Made by a program: the position numbers and the translations under genes. A stretch of DNA of 64,000 bases, from positions 13,406,849 through 13,470,848 of the forward strand of contig OZ014412.1 in the NCBI GenBank assembly GCA_963965975.1. The letters run 5' to 3'. Source of the stretch: Xestospongia bergquistia (Eukaryota > Porifera > Demospongiae > Haplosclerida > Petrosiidae). Position 1 is the stretch's first letter, and every line of letters begins with the position of its first letter. A model generated the notes under the pieces. It was not told where the DNA came from. It saw nothing but the letters and a program-made list of their open reading frames with translations, and searched no databases. Below are positions 32,101 through 38,151 of the stretch, in pieces.

Positions 32101-33281
32101 ATTTTTGCTAATCATAAAGTTACTCAGTAGATACAATTAATAGTAGACTTAATTAAGGTATGAACCTAACATGATATGGTAGACATATGACTTCACTTTA
32201 CATACTCTATTATTAAATATAGATCATAATATGATACAACATTGTGATAAATATCTGATATATATAATTTTACCTTTATTTTTGTTGAATTTAATGCAAT
32301 TATTAAATTAATTCATATAAATTTTGTACACAAATCTATTATGCTATTGACTTTGTTGACTATATTGTTTATGAGTGTATAAAACATAAAATTACAATAT
32401 CATAGTTAGCTATGTAAACAACTTGTTGATGTAATCATAATCAATGCTTCTGTTTGGTACTTTAACAAACTATATTTATTGAAGCCTCATCAGTATTCTG
32501 ATAGATTGTAAACTTATGAGGACAATGAATGATTGAATGTGGATGTGATATAAAATCATGTAATCAATCCAGAAAAATATTGTACAAATACTACATTAAA
32601 AGTAAATTCATAAAAATTTTGTCTTCAAAAGTTTGTGTTATATGATAGATATGGACTGGCTCTGTTAGATCTATTCAGTAACATTGTTATTAGATCAACA
32701 AATGTTCACATCATGTCATTACACTTTATTAATATCAGGAGATGACTCAGATAAAGGGAAAACTCATACACTATTGCTTAAAATGACACAAGAATCTGTA
32801 TTATTAAATTTAGACCATCCCATACATTATAGCTCAATTAACATCACATTATAATAATGATACAGTGTGTTGTGATGTGATAATTATTGGATCTTAGACT
32901 TATTTATAAAAGTACACTGTATATGAAAAATAGACTTTACTATTGAGATATATAATTAAATAATGAGAAGTAGTAACTTACCTCGTATGTATGATAGTTT
33001 ACATCAGCACCTTGATTAATAGTAGATTTGACTTGTTCAATGTTTCCACTAAAAGCTGCCCAGTACAGTTGTTCATTCTATTATAAAGACAGACATGTAT
33101 CATATATTGTAGTATAGTGAGTATATAGATCAGTTGTTATAACTAAAAGACCATCTTTTATAAAGATATTCTGTCTATACAATAATACTAATATGTGAGT
33201 TTAGTTAGTATCACAGTGATATATAGGGATAATAACATTATAATAGAAACATTATAGACTTACTAGTCTATTCTGAGACAT
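10815..33281 (-). CDS. Ankyrin-repeat protein gene, 5' part (4 exons), 3' part not found
   Basis: Exons in order of transcription: 33264-33281 (ATG, MSQNRL), 32982-33077, 28591-28689 and 10815-10913. Every junction has GT-AG and is phase 0, so the frame is open throughout. Each internal exon encodes one ankyrin repeat of 32-33 residues; exons 3 and 4 carry the canonical TPLHxAA helix motif ('MTPLHKAAENG', 'ETPLHLAAFYG'), while exon 2 is the more divergent N-cap repeat ('QLYWAAFSGN'). Ankyrin repeats are protein-binding scaffolds, so no catalytic role can be inferred. The last visible exon ends in a good donor, so more exons must follow. None was seen between 10814 and 1; they may lie outside the window. 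The third intron is 17.7 kb and full of transposons, against short introns elsewhere in the window. What follows the repeats is unknown. Confidence 0.8.
11363..11711. mobile_element. Small TIR element (349 bp), likely a piggyBac-derived MITE
   Basis: Ends are CCCTTAGAGGATGACGCC (left) and GTGGTCCTCTAAGGG (right), imperfect inverted repeats. The interior segment around 11530-11570 ('GACCATTAC..TTGGA.ACTTGAACGC') matches 5033-5065, beside the piggyBac remnant, so this looks like an internally deleted relative of that element. There is no coding potential. The flanking dinucleotide AT is present on both sides, but there is no clear TTAA. Confidence 0.5.
12088..12698 (+). pseudogene. ZSWIM3-like N-terminal domain, copy A
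   Basis: The frame from 12088 to the donor at 12407 reads 'LVCFTVGERFSLYHHLKEKV' ... 'YENAKSIQL' ... 'AASKRIPLK' ... 'LVYYYINLSCVF'. This matches the N-terminal FAR1-like domain of the ZSWIM1/3 family (G..F.S ... YE ... SKR.P ... L.YY.I.Y.C). A second exon piece ('MIKLSLSDDG', then stop, 'HLVVTDVNET') and a third ('HLPHH'-like) follow to the TTAA at 12698, where a piggyBac left end begins. This copy has 'CVFVV' where copy B keeps 'CVFGGK'. It is a decayed gene fragment, either host-derived or from a Mutator-like element carrying this domain. Confidence 0.55.
12702..14063 (-). pseudogene. piggyBac element, 5'-truncated copy (unit A)
   Basis: The left end CCCTTTACGCACATGC follows TTAA (12698-12701). 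The transposase reads on the minus strand from 14063 ('LSIDETVIGFKGRVSF', first catalytic Asp) through 'YADRFYSSVPLADEL' (second), 'GGVDKADQHAVHYSFG' (third) to the cysteine-rich tail ('CLVCNDHKKGQ', 'YYCRTCTNNPSLHVD', 'CFEQYHE'), ending about 13070. A deletion near 13640 shifts the frame after 'AWRNGKKS', and a stop sits before the tail. The N-terminal third is absent because the tandem-duplication junction cuts it off at 14063, so this copy has no right end. Confidence 0.85.
14064..16172. repeat. Tandem duplication, unit B
   Basis: The second copy of the duplicated unit, joined to unit A at 14064 with AGCT shared. It continues beyond 16172 into the N-terminal part of the full-length piggyBac, showing that unit B, in an intact piggyBac, is the parental arrangement. 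Confidence 0.8.
14197..14806 (+). pseudogene. ZSWIM3-like N-terminal domain, copy B, interrupted by piggyBac
   Basis: Cop B has the same domain as 12088-12698. It reads 'VGERFSLYHHLKEKV', 'YEKAKSIQLSHSDSKT', 'ASKRIPLKAA', 'LVYYYINLSCVFGGKTIRL' to a donor at 14516. It continues near 14590-14690 ('MIKLSLSDDG', stop, 'HLVVTDVNET', 'HDVSK'-like) and 14735-14806 ('YHLPHHRMLD', 'ETRKEAEGF'), typical of the ZSWIM3 family. The reading stops at TTAA 14807, where a piggyBac is inserted, and appears to resume at 17636 ('LKVKVN'). The frame has several stops. ZSWIM3-type proteins are poorly characterised; the function is not inferred. Confidence 0.55.
15177..17377 (-). pseudogene. piggyBac transposase, three exons, inactivated
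   Basis: Exon 1, 17308-17377 (ATG; 'DDVIARVFSDESDVSDFS'); exon 2, 16984-17046 (acidic, 'NESDDDSSQSP'); exon 3 from 16824. All junctions are phase 1 with GT-AG. Exon 3 opens with a Gly-Arg-rich linker ('GGGPGYGRGQKGGRG'), then the DDE core: 'ELSIDETVNGFKGR' (first Asp, about 16150), 'YADRFYSSVPLAD' (second), 'GGVDKAD' (third), and the C-terminal zinc-binding tail 'CLVCND' ... 'YYCRTC' ... 'CFERYH'. Breaks: TGA in the linker near 16790, TAG at 16286-16288, a small deletion after 'GGVDKAD' (about 15590) and further stops in the tail. Catalytic residues are intact but no full protein can be made. Confidence 0.85.
17154..17190. repeat. (TA)n microsatellite
   Basis: A run of alternating T and A in the first intron of the piggyBac transposase gene. 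Confidence 0.95.
17675..19730 (+). mobile_element. Ty3/gypsy copy 2, 5' truncated
   Basis: It starts inside the RT thumb ('LFNYYNKLLSNLSTISVPLH', about 17690-17750), then RNase H ('[20 protein letters not shown]', 'FYSDHQILKHLL'), the integrase HHCC finger ('LHETHPGVSKMKSLA', 'CKICQL'), first Asp ('HIDHIGP'), second Asp ('LVSDNGSGF') and a badly shifted remainder to a polypurine tract (19514-19525) and a 3' LTR (19526-19730). About 15 stops and frameshifts make it older than copy 1. No gag, protease or 5' LTR is present. The left edge abuts the ZSWIM3-like fragment right of the piggyBac. There is a small deletion between 'KKLFLHTKWM' and the RNase H. Confidence 0.85.
19526..19730 (+). repeat. 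3' LTR of gypsy copy 2
   Basis: A 205-bp segment starting TGTTGTAACT right after the purine run AGAAGGGGAGGAA and ending GGTCGTAACA. The ends form a short inverted repeat (TGTTGTAAC / GTCGTAACA imperfect). The matching 5' LTR is missing, so the limits rest on the ends and the PPT. Confidence 0.7.
20060..20545 (-). pseudogene. Decayed coding fragment, family not recognised
   Basis: The minus strand has a stretch of open, non-random reading ('TVLKKHYEKCLFTVNG', 'SIDVTNCFKDDVHFLI', about 20185-20310) and an upstream Cys pair ('TCVTCKKK') in a shifted frame. The style is that of a transposon-encoded protein, but I cannot name the family. Stops and shifts at both ends. Confidence 0.3.
20811..21006 (+). 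repeat. 5' LTR of gypsy copy 3
   Basis: 196 bp, TGTAGTAATG...CATCACA, preceded by AATGG. Confidence 0.9.
21049..22380 (+). pseudogene. RNase H and partial integrase of gypsy copy 3
   Basis: RNase H: 'KPIAYVSRTLNKTESKYAHV', 'IYTDHKPLMYLF', 'NADGLSRLPL' (to about 21380). Integrase: N-terminal 'LHQCHLGVSRMKALARSYD', then a jump to 'NFGILDKVVSDNGTSF' (second Asp) and 'PSSNGQAERAVQ' (Glu), followed by a shifted C-terminal part ending 'ADHVRSHLDGEE'. The missing piece includes the CxxC half of the finger and the first catalytic Asp. Non-functional. Confidence 0.85.
22482..22699 (+). repeat. 3' LTR of gypsy copy 3
   Basis: 218 bp; contains a (TTA)n tract at about 22595-22620 that is nearly absent from the 5' LTR. 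Followed by AATGG. Confidence 0.9.
22705..23040. other. No gene seen
   Basis: Interval between gypsy copy 3 and the non-LTR fragment. No recognisable domain. Confidence 0.4.
23050..23140 (+). pseudogene. Non-LTR retroelement endonuclease fragment, copy 1
   Basis: The reading 'DRNHHGGGIIVYVKSHVI' matches the APE-type endonuclease of CR1/L2-like elements ('GGG..IYVK'). The same segment occurs at 25990-26075, and both lie beside a Mutator-like fragment. Confidence 0.55.
23390..24215 (-). pseudogene. Mutator-like (MULE) transposase core, copy 1
   Basis: The minus strand reads 'IYIDVTFQTCPKLLY' (first catalytic Asp; family form WHVDGTFKTCP), 'HLVYGFLPNKSRASATYDRL', 'FPIFTYRGCYYHFCQEIKKK' (family GCxFHFxQ), 'ALAFPSIHFVRLAWQGI', then 'NHLEGWHNRL' and a tail with 'CPLCQKKEAI' and a coiled-coil stretch. 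Stops at about 24120, 23990 and 23590 and shifts break it. MULE transposases are cut-and-paste DDE enzymes; FLYWCH or SWIM domains often accompany them, and both types of domain appear elsewhere in this window. Confidence 0.7.
24235..25680 (+). pseudogene. hAT-like (DUF4371 / ZMYM1-type) transposase remnant
   Basis: Plus-strand pieces in order: 'SWKEYHKRVVTG', 'NRKYVVALMEYCSQHEIGL', 'FLSSLDIAKKSDIIL', 'VKYFTVLGDERKDISKRA' (the Asp-containing core), a stop, 'LNYLVSQSYDDPFIMGGCNS', 'CPQATYVHCSAHRLNLVLVD', then a shifted C-terminal part with 'GRRRQRQYPADI' and 'HFPTIDVILTEMKYRF'. This is the usual order in DUF4371/ZMYM1-like proteins of the hAT superfamily. At least four stops and several shifts. 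The dimerisation domain is truncated. Confidence 0.65.
25830..26093 (+). pseudogene. Non-LTR retroelement endonuclease fragment, copy 2
   Basis: 'RIFPKIDKLSALCLVLN', 'DLIFIMETWLSSDI', 'DRNHHGGGIVVYVKF': the N-terminal APE endonuclease half of a CR1/L2-like ORF2 with the catalytic 'ETWL' Glu motif. Ends abruptly after 'VCPKI'. Homologous to 23050-23140 and to the longer element at 34760. Confidence 0.65.
26190..26335 (+). pseudogene. Retrotransposon RNase H fragment
   Basis: 'KLIACASRTLTKAGTNYSQI', 'EKEASSIVFSIKNFYYMCM': RNase H of a gypsy-like polyprotein, about 45 residues only, wedged between the endonuclease fragment and MULE copy 2. A related piece is at 28050-28110. Confidence 0.6.
26560..27410 (-). 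pseudogene. Mutator-like transposase core, copy 2
   Basis: Closely matches 23390-24215 over its whole length, including the flanking 'AGTAATGATGAAGGAGTTTA' segment (26478 and 23275). It reads 'LKSFICKTAALAFPSIHFVC' and 'TWQGIKANIPELPRINEF', with the catalytic region near 27360-27400 more decayed. A segmental duplication with copy 1 rather than two independent insertions is likely, because the endonuclease fragment is also shared. Confidence 0.65.
27520..28115 (+). pseudogene. gypsy-like RT and RNase H remnant
   Basis: 'LPKKHKEIFTDKLSTITQHM', 'HLKENSKPKFV', 'ETEIDRLLSSGINE' match the segment leading into the reverse transcriptase of Ty3/gypsy elements. After a gap, 'SQYGIG' and 'CKDTSVKPINYTSRALTKA' (in shifted frames, about 28010-28110) are RNase H. 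Heavily decayed, no LTR seen. Confidence 0.55.
28116..28590. other. No gene seen
   Basis: AT-rich intronic sequence of the ankyrin gene; a 72-codon ORF at 28177 has no family resemblance. Confidence 0.4.
28591..28689 (-). CDS. Ankyrin gene, exon 3 (one repeat)
   Basis: 99 bp, 33 codons, 'KMTPLHKAAENGNTEVVTYL', 'IDKGANPNAVDE'; acceptor CTTTTAG, donor GTTAGT, phase 0 at both ends. A textbook ankyrin repeat. Confidence 0.9.
29367..29615 (-). CDS. Unrecognised 82-codon ORF
   Basis: ATG to TAA, charged and helical in character ('KAELVRKLVERGEHL', 'SIESLICLIDRHFPSKVE'). It lies in an intron of the ankyrin gene on the same strand, without a clear acceptor upstream of the ATG. It could be a transposon-derived piece. 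No function is proposed. Confidence 0.25.
   Translation of the reverse strand: MISGVQSTKTSMENLEIDRKLSLKAELVRKLVERGEHLQSASQRQLSIESLICLIDRHFPSKVEDQTNGKPHQQDCLVAAKE
29620..30775. other. No gene seen
   Basis: AT-rich intronic sequence. A 69-codon plus-strand ORF at 29633 has no recognisable features. Confidence 0.4.
30780..31025 (+). repeat. Dispersed repeat, partial copy of the TIR element at 36 kb
   Basis: Matches 36197-36450 over about 245 bp ('GCGGGGGTGGAAAATTAAAT', 'GTATCAAACAATTCAGCATT', 'AGTGGTCC', 'GCATATCCGGTCAC'), at roughly 90% by eye. Only the right half of the element is present; the left TIR is missing. Confidence 0.8.
31190..31500 (+). repeat. Dispersed repeat, copy 1 (diverged)
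   Basis: Shares ordered blocks with 48690-49130: 'ACTCATACAGCCTGTAAA', 'AATGCATACCACAACAA', 'ATACAAGTCCTATATG', 'GGGGCAGTAAC'. No coding region recognised. Confidence 0.5.
31501..32981. other. No gene seen
   Basis: AT-rich part of the second intron of the ankyrin gene. Confidence 0.4.
32982..33077 (-). CDS. Ankyrin gene, exon 2 (N-terminal repeat)
   Basis: 96 bp, 32 codons, 'NEQLYWAAFSGNIEQVKSTI', 'NQGADVNYHTYE'; acceptor ATTCTATAAT..AG, donor GTAAGT, phase 0. First-repeat features: the TPLH motif is replaced by QLYW. Confidence 0.85.
33264..33281 (-). CDS. Ankyrin gene, first coding exon (MSQNRL)
   Basis: The ATG at 33281-33279 is followed by five codons and the donor GTAAGT. Chosen as start because it is in phase with exon 2 and the region upstream changes to less AT-rich, UTR-like sequence. 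Confidence 0.7.
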
Positions 33282-33480
33282 CTTGAAAGTTGAAAAATGT
33301 AAGCCACTGCAACGTTAGTCTACCGAGCTAGACCTTCTTGATATGCTGACGGATGGAGGAGAGTCTAGAAGCGAACTGCCCACTGGAATGAGTGGAATGT
33401 GGGGCAGAAGTGCAATGTCTTGTTATAAACTGTTATTACAATTGTCACGTGAGCCTGACCTGTACTTCCAAATTGATGTC
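33282..33480 (-). promoter_or_regulatory. 5' UTR and likely promoter of the ankyrin gene
   Basis: Distinctly richer in G+C than its surroundings, with CpG dinucleotides and a TCACGTGA (E-box-like palindrome) at 33446-33453. Inferred from position next to the first coding exon; no TATA box is obvious. Confidence 0.4.
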
Positions 33481-33549
33481 AAGCTAATATATAATAACTG
33501 AAATCCAGGGACATGTTATTGCAGTACTTGTCAAAGAAATGTTTATGAG

Positions 33550-34763
33550 AAAATCTACACATTGCCTGCTACACGTATGGTCCTTTTTTTGTACCAAATC
33601 AACCCAGACATCGTAGATATCTGACAAAGTCTTTTTCTCAACTCCATCATAGTAGTTCATCAACGTACCAAGCTATCGTTCTACTTCTTCTCCTTCTTCT
33701 ATTATCTGGCGACATTGAATTAAACGCAGGTCCTGGAAATGATAAAGATGTTGTGAAGTGTGTCTGTTTGACCCAAGAAGACACTGGCCATATGATAGAA
33801 TGTGAGTCTTGTTCCTGTTGGTCTCATAGTGAATGTGTTAACATCTCTCCCACTGTTGCTGCTAACTATCCCTTCATCTGTCCTTACTGTGTGAAGTCTC
33901 TATTCTCCTCAGTATCTGTCCTAACAAGTGATATCACTCAGCTAAAAGATAGGCTAGTAAAACTTGAAAATACCTGTAAACTAATATCTACTATTATTTC
34001 TGAAATAAAAAGTGTTCAAGATTTTCTTGAATCTATCTCTCATAAAGTACTAATGTTATCCTGTTCTGCTGCCAGTTCTATTTCCATTCCTACATCTAAT
34101 CATTGTTCTGAGCCCACCTTTTCTTCAACTTCCTCTGTCATTACATTACCATTACCTCTAATTCTTCACTCTTCCTCTACCGCTCCTTCTCCAAAATTCC
34201 ACCCTCCTTACAGTAGTCCTCATCCATCAATAGCTCCTCCTCTAAATCTTCACCATCCTACTGCTCCTCCTCCAATTCTCCGCCTTCCTTCTACTGCTCC
34301 TCCTCTAATTTTCCACCCTCTCTCTCATGTACCTCCTCCAATTCTCCATCCTTTTCCATTTATTGCCCTTCTCCTACTTCCCATCTTCAATCCAATGTTT
34401 CTACTTGTACATTATCTTCCAGTACTTTTTAGTCAGAGGCCATCGGCCCTCATGCAAACCCCTCCATCATTCTCTCTTACCATCTCCTCAATATCTTCCC
34501 ATGCGTCATCCTCCATTACCCTTTTTTCCACGTTTCCTCCCCAACGTCACTTTTCATCCTTACTCTCATCCCCAAAAAACTCCGCTTCTTCCCTCACCTA
34601 CTGTAAATCAACTTCCTCCCAAATATGTCACTCCTCAGCATCTTTTCCTCTCAACCAAATTGTCCATCATCCTCCATATCTTCAAGACTTAATGAACAAT
34701 TTAGCTTCTCTGTTGTTAACTCTACTAAGTCCACCTCTCTCTCCTTCAAATCCATCTCATTAA
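33550..34763 (+). pseudogene. Non-LTR ORF1: 2A-like motif, PHD finger, Pro/Ser-rich tail
   Basis: The frame is open from 33549. A hydrophobic run of eight leucines (33681-33704) leads into 'SGDIELNAGP' (33705-33734), which aligns with the 2A translational-recoding consensus D(V/I)ExNPGP except for Ala in place of the Pro of NPGP. A PHD-type zinc finger follows: 'CVCLTQEDTGHMIECESC', 'WSHSEC', 'FICPYC' (33756-33888; Cys4-His-Cys3 order). The rest is Pro/Ser/Leu-rich low complexity. The in-frame region has no ATG before the 2A motif. An ATG at 33577 is one base out of frame, with a T run between, suggesting a single-base deletion. Without cleavage the leader would stay fused to the PHD protein. 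Confidence 0.65.
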
Positions 34764-34765
34764 AA

Positions 34766-35425
34766 ATCTTACACTTCAATACTAGAAGTCTTCTACCTAA
34801 ACTAGACAATCTTGCTCTTATATGTTCCTCTTCCTTCCCTGATATTGTTTATATTTCTGAGTCCTGGTTGTTTCTTGACATTTCTGAATATGACATCTCT
34901 ATATCCAACTATCACTGTGTTCATAAAGATCATTCCCACCATGATGGCAGATTAGCTGTTTACATTAAATCTTCACTTTCATTAAAAGTAATCCCATCAT
35001 CCTTGAATCTTGAACTCATACTTATCTCTGTCACTATTTCTAATTATTCATTCACACTTGGCTCTTTCTATCGGCCTCCAAGTGATAATGGATCATTGGA
35101 CATTATAATCGATTTCTTAACCTCTCTAAACCATGATCATATGAAAACTTTTTTCTTGCTGTTGATTTTAACTAATTTTATGAGTTCTCCTCCCATTCTA
35201 ACTAAACTCTATGACTTCACAAATTCCATTGGTCTTTCTCAAGTTGTCAAGGAACCTACTCATTATCCTTACTCAAGTACACCATCAACTATTGATCTTA
35301 TTTTGTTTCTTCGAATTTGTGTGTGTGACTCCTCCTATTGTGTCCCTTCAAATCATCCTTTGAATTTTCACTTACACAATTTAACGTTAATATTCTCTCT
35401 TCCTGGGTCAAATCTAAACAAGTAA
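34766..35425 (+). pseudogene. Non-LTR ORF2, endonuclease domain
   Basis: APE-type endonuclease: 'LKILHFNTRSLLPKLDNLAL' (Asn), 'DIVYISESWLF' (catalytic Glu), 'YHCVHKDHSHHDGRLAVYIK', 'GSFYRPPS', then a decayed 'LLILTNFMSS' where the expected 'GDFN' catalytic motif has lost Asp, and 'TPSTIDLIL' (IDLIF box). The polypeptide ends at 35424 before any RT motif. Endonucleases of this type nick target DNA to prime reverse transcription. Confidence 0.7.
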
Positions 35426-35454
35426 TGCTTAATTAATCAAAAAAAAAAAAACAC

Positions 35455-35772
35455 ATGATCACTTCCAGGAAGTCTCCTACATCCTTTACTACTCTTCCTT
35501 CTCTTCTCATTGATGGATCACCTCTTGAATTAGTCTCTTCATTTAAGTACCTAGGTGTTACTCTAACCTCTCCTGGTCTACTCACATCAATGAAATCTGT
35601 TCCAAGGTCAAGAAACTACTCGGCTACATCTATCATCAATTTTACTATAACTCTTTTTCTATTCTTATCCTTCCTTCCCAATGCTATCTCCCTGTGGAAT
35701 TCCCTTCCCTCTTCATTCAAAGATCTCAACTCTGTTAGTCAGTTTAAGCAAAATATTTCTTATTTATTTTAG
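35455..35772 (+). pseudogene. Non-LTR ORF2, C-terminal end
   Basis: 'SFKYLGVTLTS' (RT thumb, the KYLGV motif) directly followed in shifted frame by 'NAISLWNSLPSSFKDLNSVS' and 'QFKQNISYLF', the typical C-terminus of CR1/L2-like ORF2. The core RT (YxDD) is absent. Confidence 0.7.
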
Positions 35773-35989
35773 AATTATCATGAATATAGTATACATATTG
35801 TTCATATTTATTTATTAATTCATCTGTCAATATCATCACTTATCATTAATTATTTACTTCTTATTTTATTTTGCTCTCATTACAAATTTAGTATTGTTAT
35901 TGATGCTCTTTATATTAGCTTTGCTATTGAGTGTCTTTTGTGTTTTAATAAAAAAATATATCAGGCTATGACCATGCTGCCTATAAAAA

Positions 35990-36460
35990 CATTGGAAGGT
36001 CACCCTTTCAAAAAAACAAATATGACCAGATTTGCGAAAAGGGACCACTTCTGTCAAAAACAAAAATTTCAGTATGGACAGAAAAAGTGATGGTTTCAAT
36101 ATTTTGGAGAATTTGAGTTAAACCAAAAAACGAAGAGAATAGTTCCTGACAGTCATTTTGAAGTGTCTAAAAAGCCAATGTTCTTTCTAGCTTTTGACGT
36201 AGAAGCGTTCGCGTTATCAAATATCAGTGTACGGGATGCGGGGGTGGAAAATTAAATTCCACTTTTCTCAAAATTAATTTTTGGTAGTAGCCTCTCTATT
36301 TCCGTTTATATCTCGTTTCTTGAGCAACATATGCATTTATTCAAGGTATCAAACAATTCAGCATTATCTACACTTTAAAATGGTATGAAAAAGTGAAAAT
36401 GACAGAAATGACTCAAGTGGTCCCTTTTTGCATATCCGGTCACAAATGCAAATATCATAA
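35990..36460. mobile_element. Non-autonomous element with terminal inverted repeats
   Basis: The left part, 'TGACCAGATTTGCGAAAAGG' then 'GACCACTTCTGTCA' (36024-36057), is an imperfect inverted repeat of the right part, 'TGACAGAAATGACTCAAGTG' then 'GTCCCTTTTTGCATATCCGG' and 'TCAC' (36399-36443). There is no coding potential. A second, half-length copy lies at 30780-31025. Confidence 0.6.
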
Positions 36461-37775
36461 GATTTTCAAAGTGGTTTACTAGAAAATGAAATGAGCAGAT
36501 GTATGGTATACAATTTTTTCAAATCACTTAATATTCATCAAAAATCAAAAGATCTAAACTAATATCACTGTAGTCATAATATTTCTTGTCCTCTTTGACT
36601 AAAATAAAGTTTATAGAAATAAAGTACAAACAATTTTAGAGAAGATGACAGAGTTTGTTCCCACATAACAACAATACATTTTTCATTTAAACTTTTCAAT
36701 GACAGACCTAGCAAGTGTGAAATGATGATTATATTTATACTAACAATATATCTGTTATTAATATCTTTAATATATTACTAGATATCAAATATATTTGTGT
36801 TGCTCCATGCCCTCACAAAAAGTTCAATTACTATTATCATTATATTGAAAAAATTATATACAGTTATCATTAACATTACTTCAAGATTTGTAATTAATTA
36901 CATAATTAAGTACACTTAACTTACCATTACAACATTTCTGACATATACATGTATATAGTTGTTAACTAGTATTATATCACTATACATAACAAGTTGTACT
37001 CACTATAATATCTATTTTCAATTCATCAACCTGATATCTACATGTAAGCAACTAAAATCAAGTTCTAACTCATATAAGTATAGTATGACCATTACTATAG
37101 TGTATATACCTAGATAAGTCATTGTAGTAATAACTTGTAGCAATCACACTTGACATGTGTTAACAATATAGTGCAATAAGTGTAATGTATTTGATAGACA
37201 GTTATTGCACTATAGTTGCCCTAAGTTTTGGGGGTGTGGTTTAGTTTGAGCATGTTAGAACGAGACGTTAATGTTGACATGCTTCTTCTTCAAGTTCTGG
37301 GCGTTGTCATCTCCTTGAAGAGACTCCTAGAAGAAATATTTGTATAAAACGAATTAGTAACGCGTCTGCATAAAAAAACAAGGGTCAAAAGCTAAGATAC
37401 TCGGGACAAGAACATATGTCCTCATTTAAAATAGAGTAAGAAGGTAATGTTCTTATCATAAGTCGTCACTGTTCTGATGACTGTATCAGTTAATGATAAT
37501 AAGAAGTCATATAAACTCTGCTTTTAGGTTCCAGCTAAAGAAATGAGTAACATCCTGAAATGCTTTGATAAAGTTCTAAGGATCAAAGAAAGAAGGTTTT
37601 TGAAGGTTTTGAGGTTATATGACTTTAACATTCAAAAGACATACATCTGTGGTTGTGTAAAACATTTGATATATAAAAGCAATACACCATACAAGTTCAT
37701 TATCTCATTGATCTAGAAGTAGAATATACTTCATCAATAATTGCTCAGTTTTAAACAAGCTATACAAGACTAATT
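36461..37775. other. No gene seen
   Basis: AT-rich sequence with a somewhat G+C-richer patch at about 37215-37385 that could be a promoter or first exon, but no convincing ORF joins it. Between 37520 and 37700 some plus-strand codons look coding-like and may precede the transposase-like gene. Confidence 0.35.
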
Positions 37776-37789
37776 TTCTACACATACAT

Positions 37790-38119
37790 GCAGTGTCCAA
37801 AGGTAGATTGGATCATGTTCTTTAAGACCATTCTAAAAGTGAAGGTTCGCCATGTAACATCCAACATGGGCACCATAGACCTGATAACAAAACAAGTGAT
37901 CCTGACCAAGAGTTTGTTAAAGAATTCATTAGCTCTTTTCTGAAGTATCAAAACACTATTCTCAATATTGGTAAGCATCCTGTTGATGAATGAGTTTATA
38001 GAAAAGTTTGTAATGAAGTTTTCAACCCTATAATCTCTCTGTCTCTGTCTCTGTCTTTCTCTCTCTGCCTCTGTCTCTCTCTCTGTCTCTGTCTCTCTAT
38101 CTCTCTCTGTCTCTCTCTC

Positions 38120-38151
<32 letters not shown>

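Larger units (their letters stand above)
33545..35957 (+). mobile_element. Non-LTR retrotransposon (CR1/L2-like), internally deleted
   Basis: It contains an ORF1 with a hydrophobic 2A-like leader and PHD finger, the N-terminal endonuclease domain of ORF2, and then only the extreme C-terminus of ORF2. The reverse transcriptase is deleted between about 35425 and 35455, where an A13 run (35439-35451) sits at the join. A 3' tail with AATAAAAAAA near 35947 may be the element end. PHD-containing ORF1 plus APE endonuclease is known in CR1-type elements. It lies just upstream of the ankyrin gene and is transcribed divergently from it. Confidence 0.8.

Noticed and set aside
34327-34692. 121-codon plus-strand ORF
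   Set aside because: A shadow frame in the low-complexity Pro/Ser-rich part of the non-LTR ORF1.
36940-37385. G+C-richer patch as a gene promoter with a short minus-strand ORF
   Set aside because: The only ORF is 19 codons and no exon could be connected to it.
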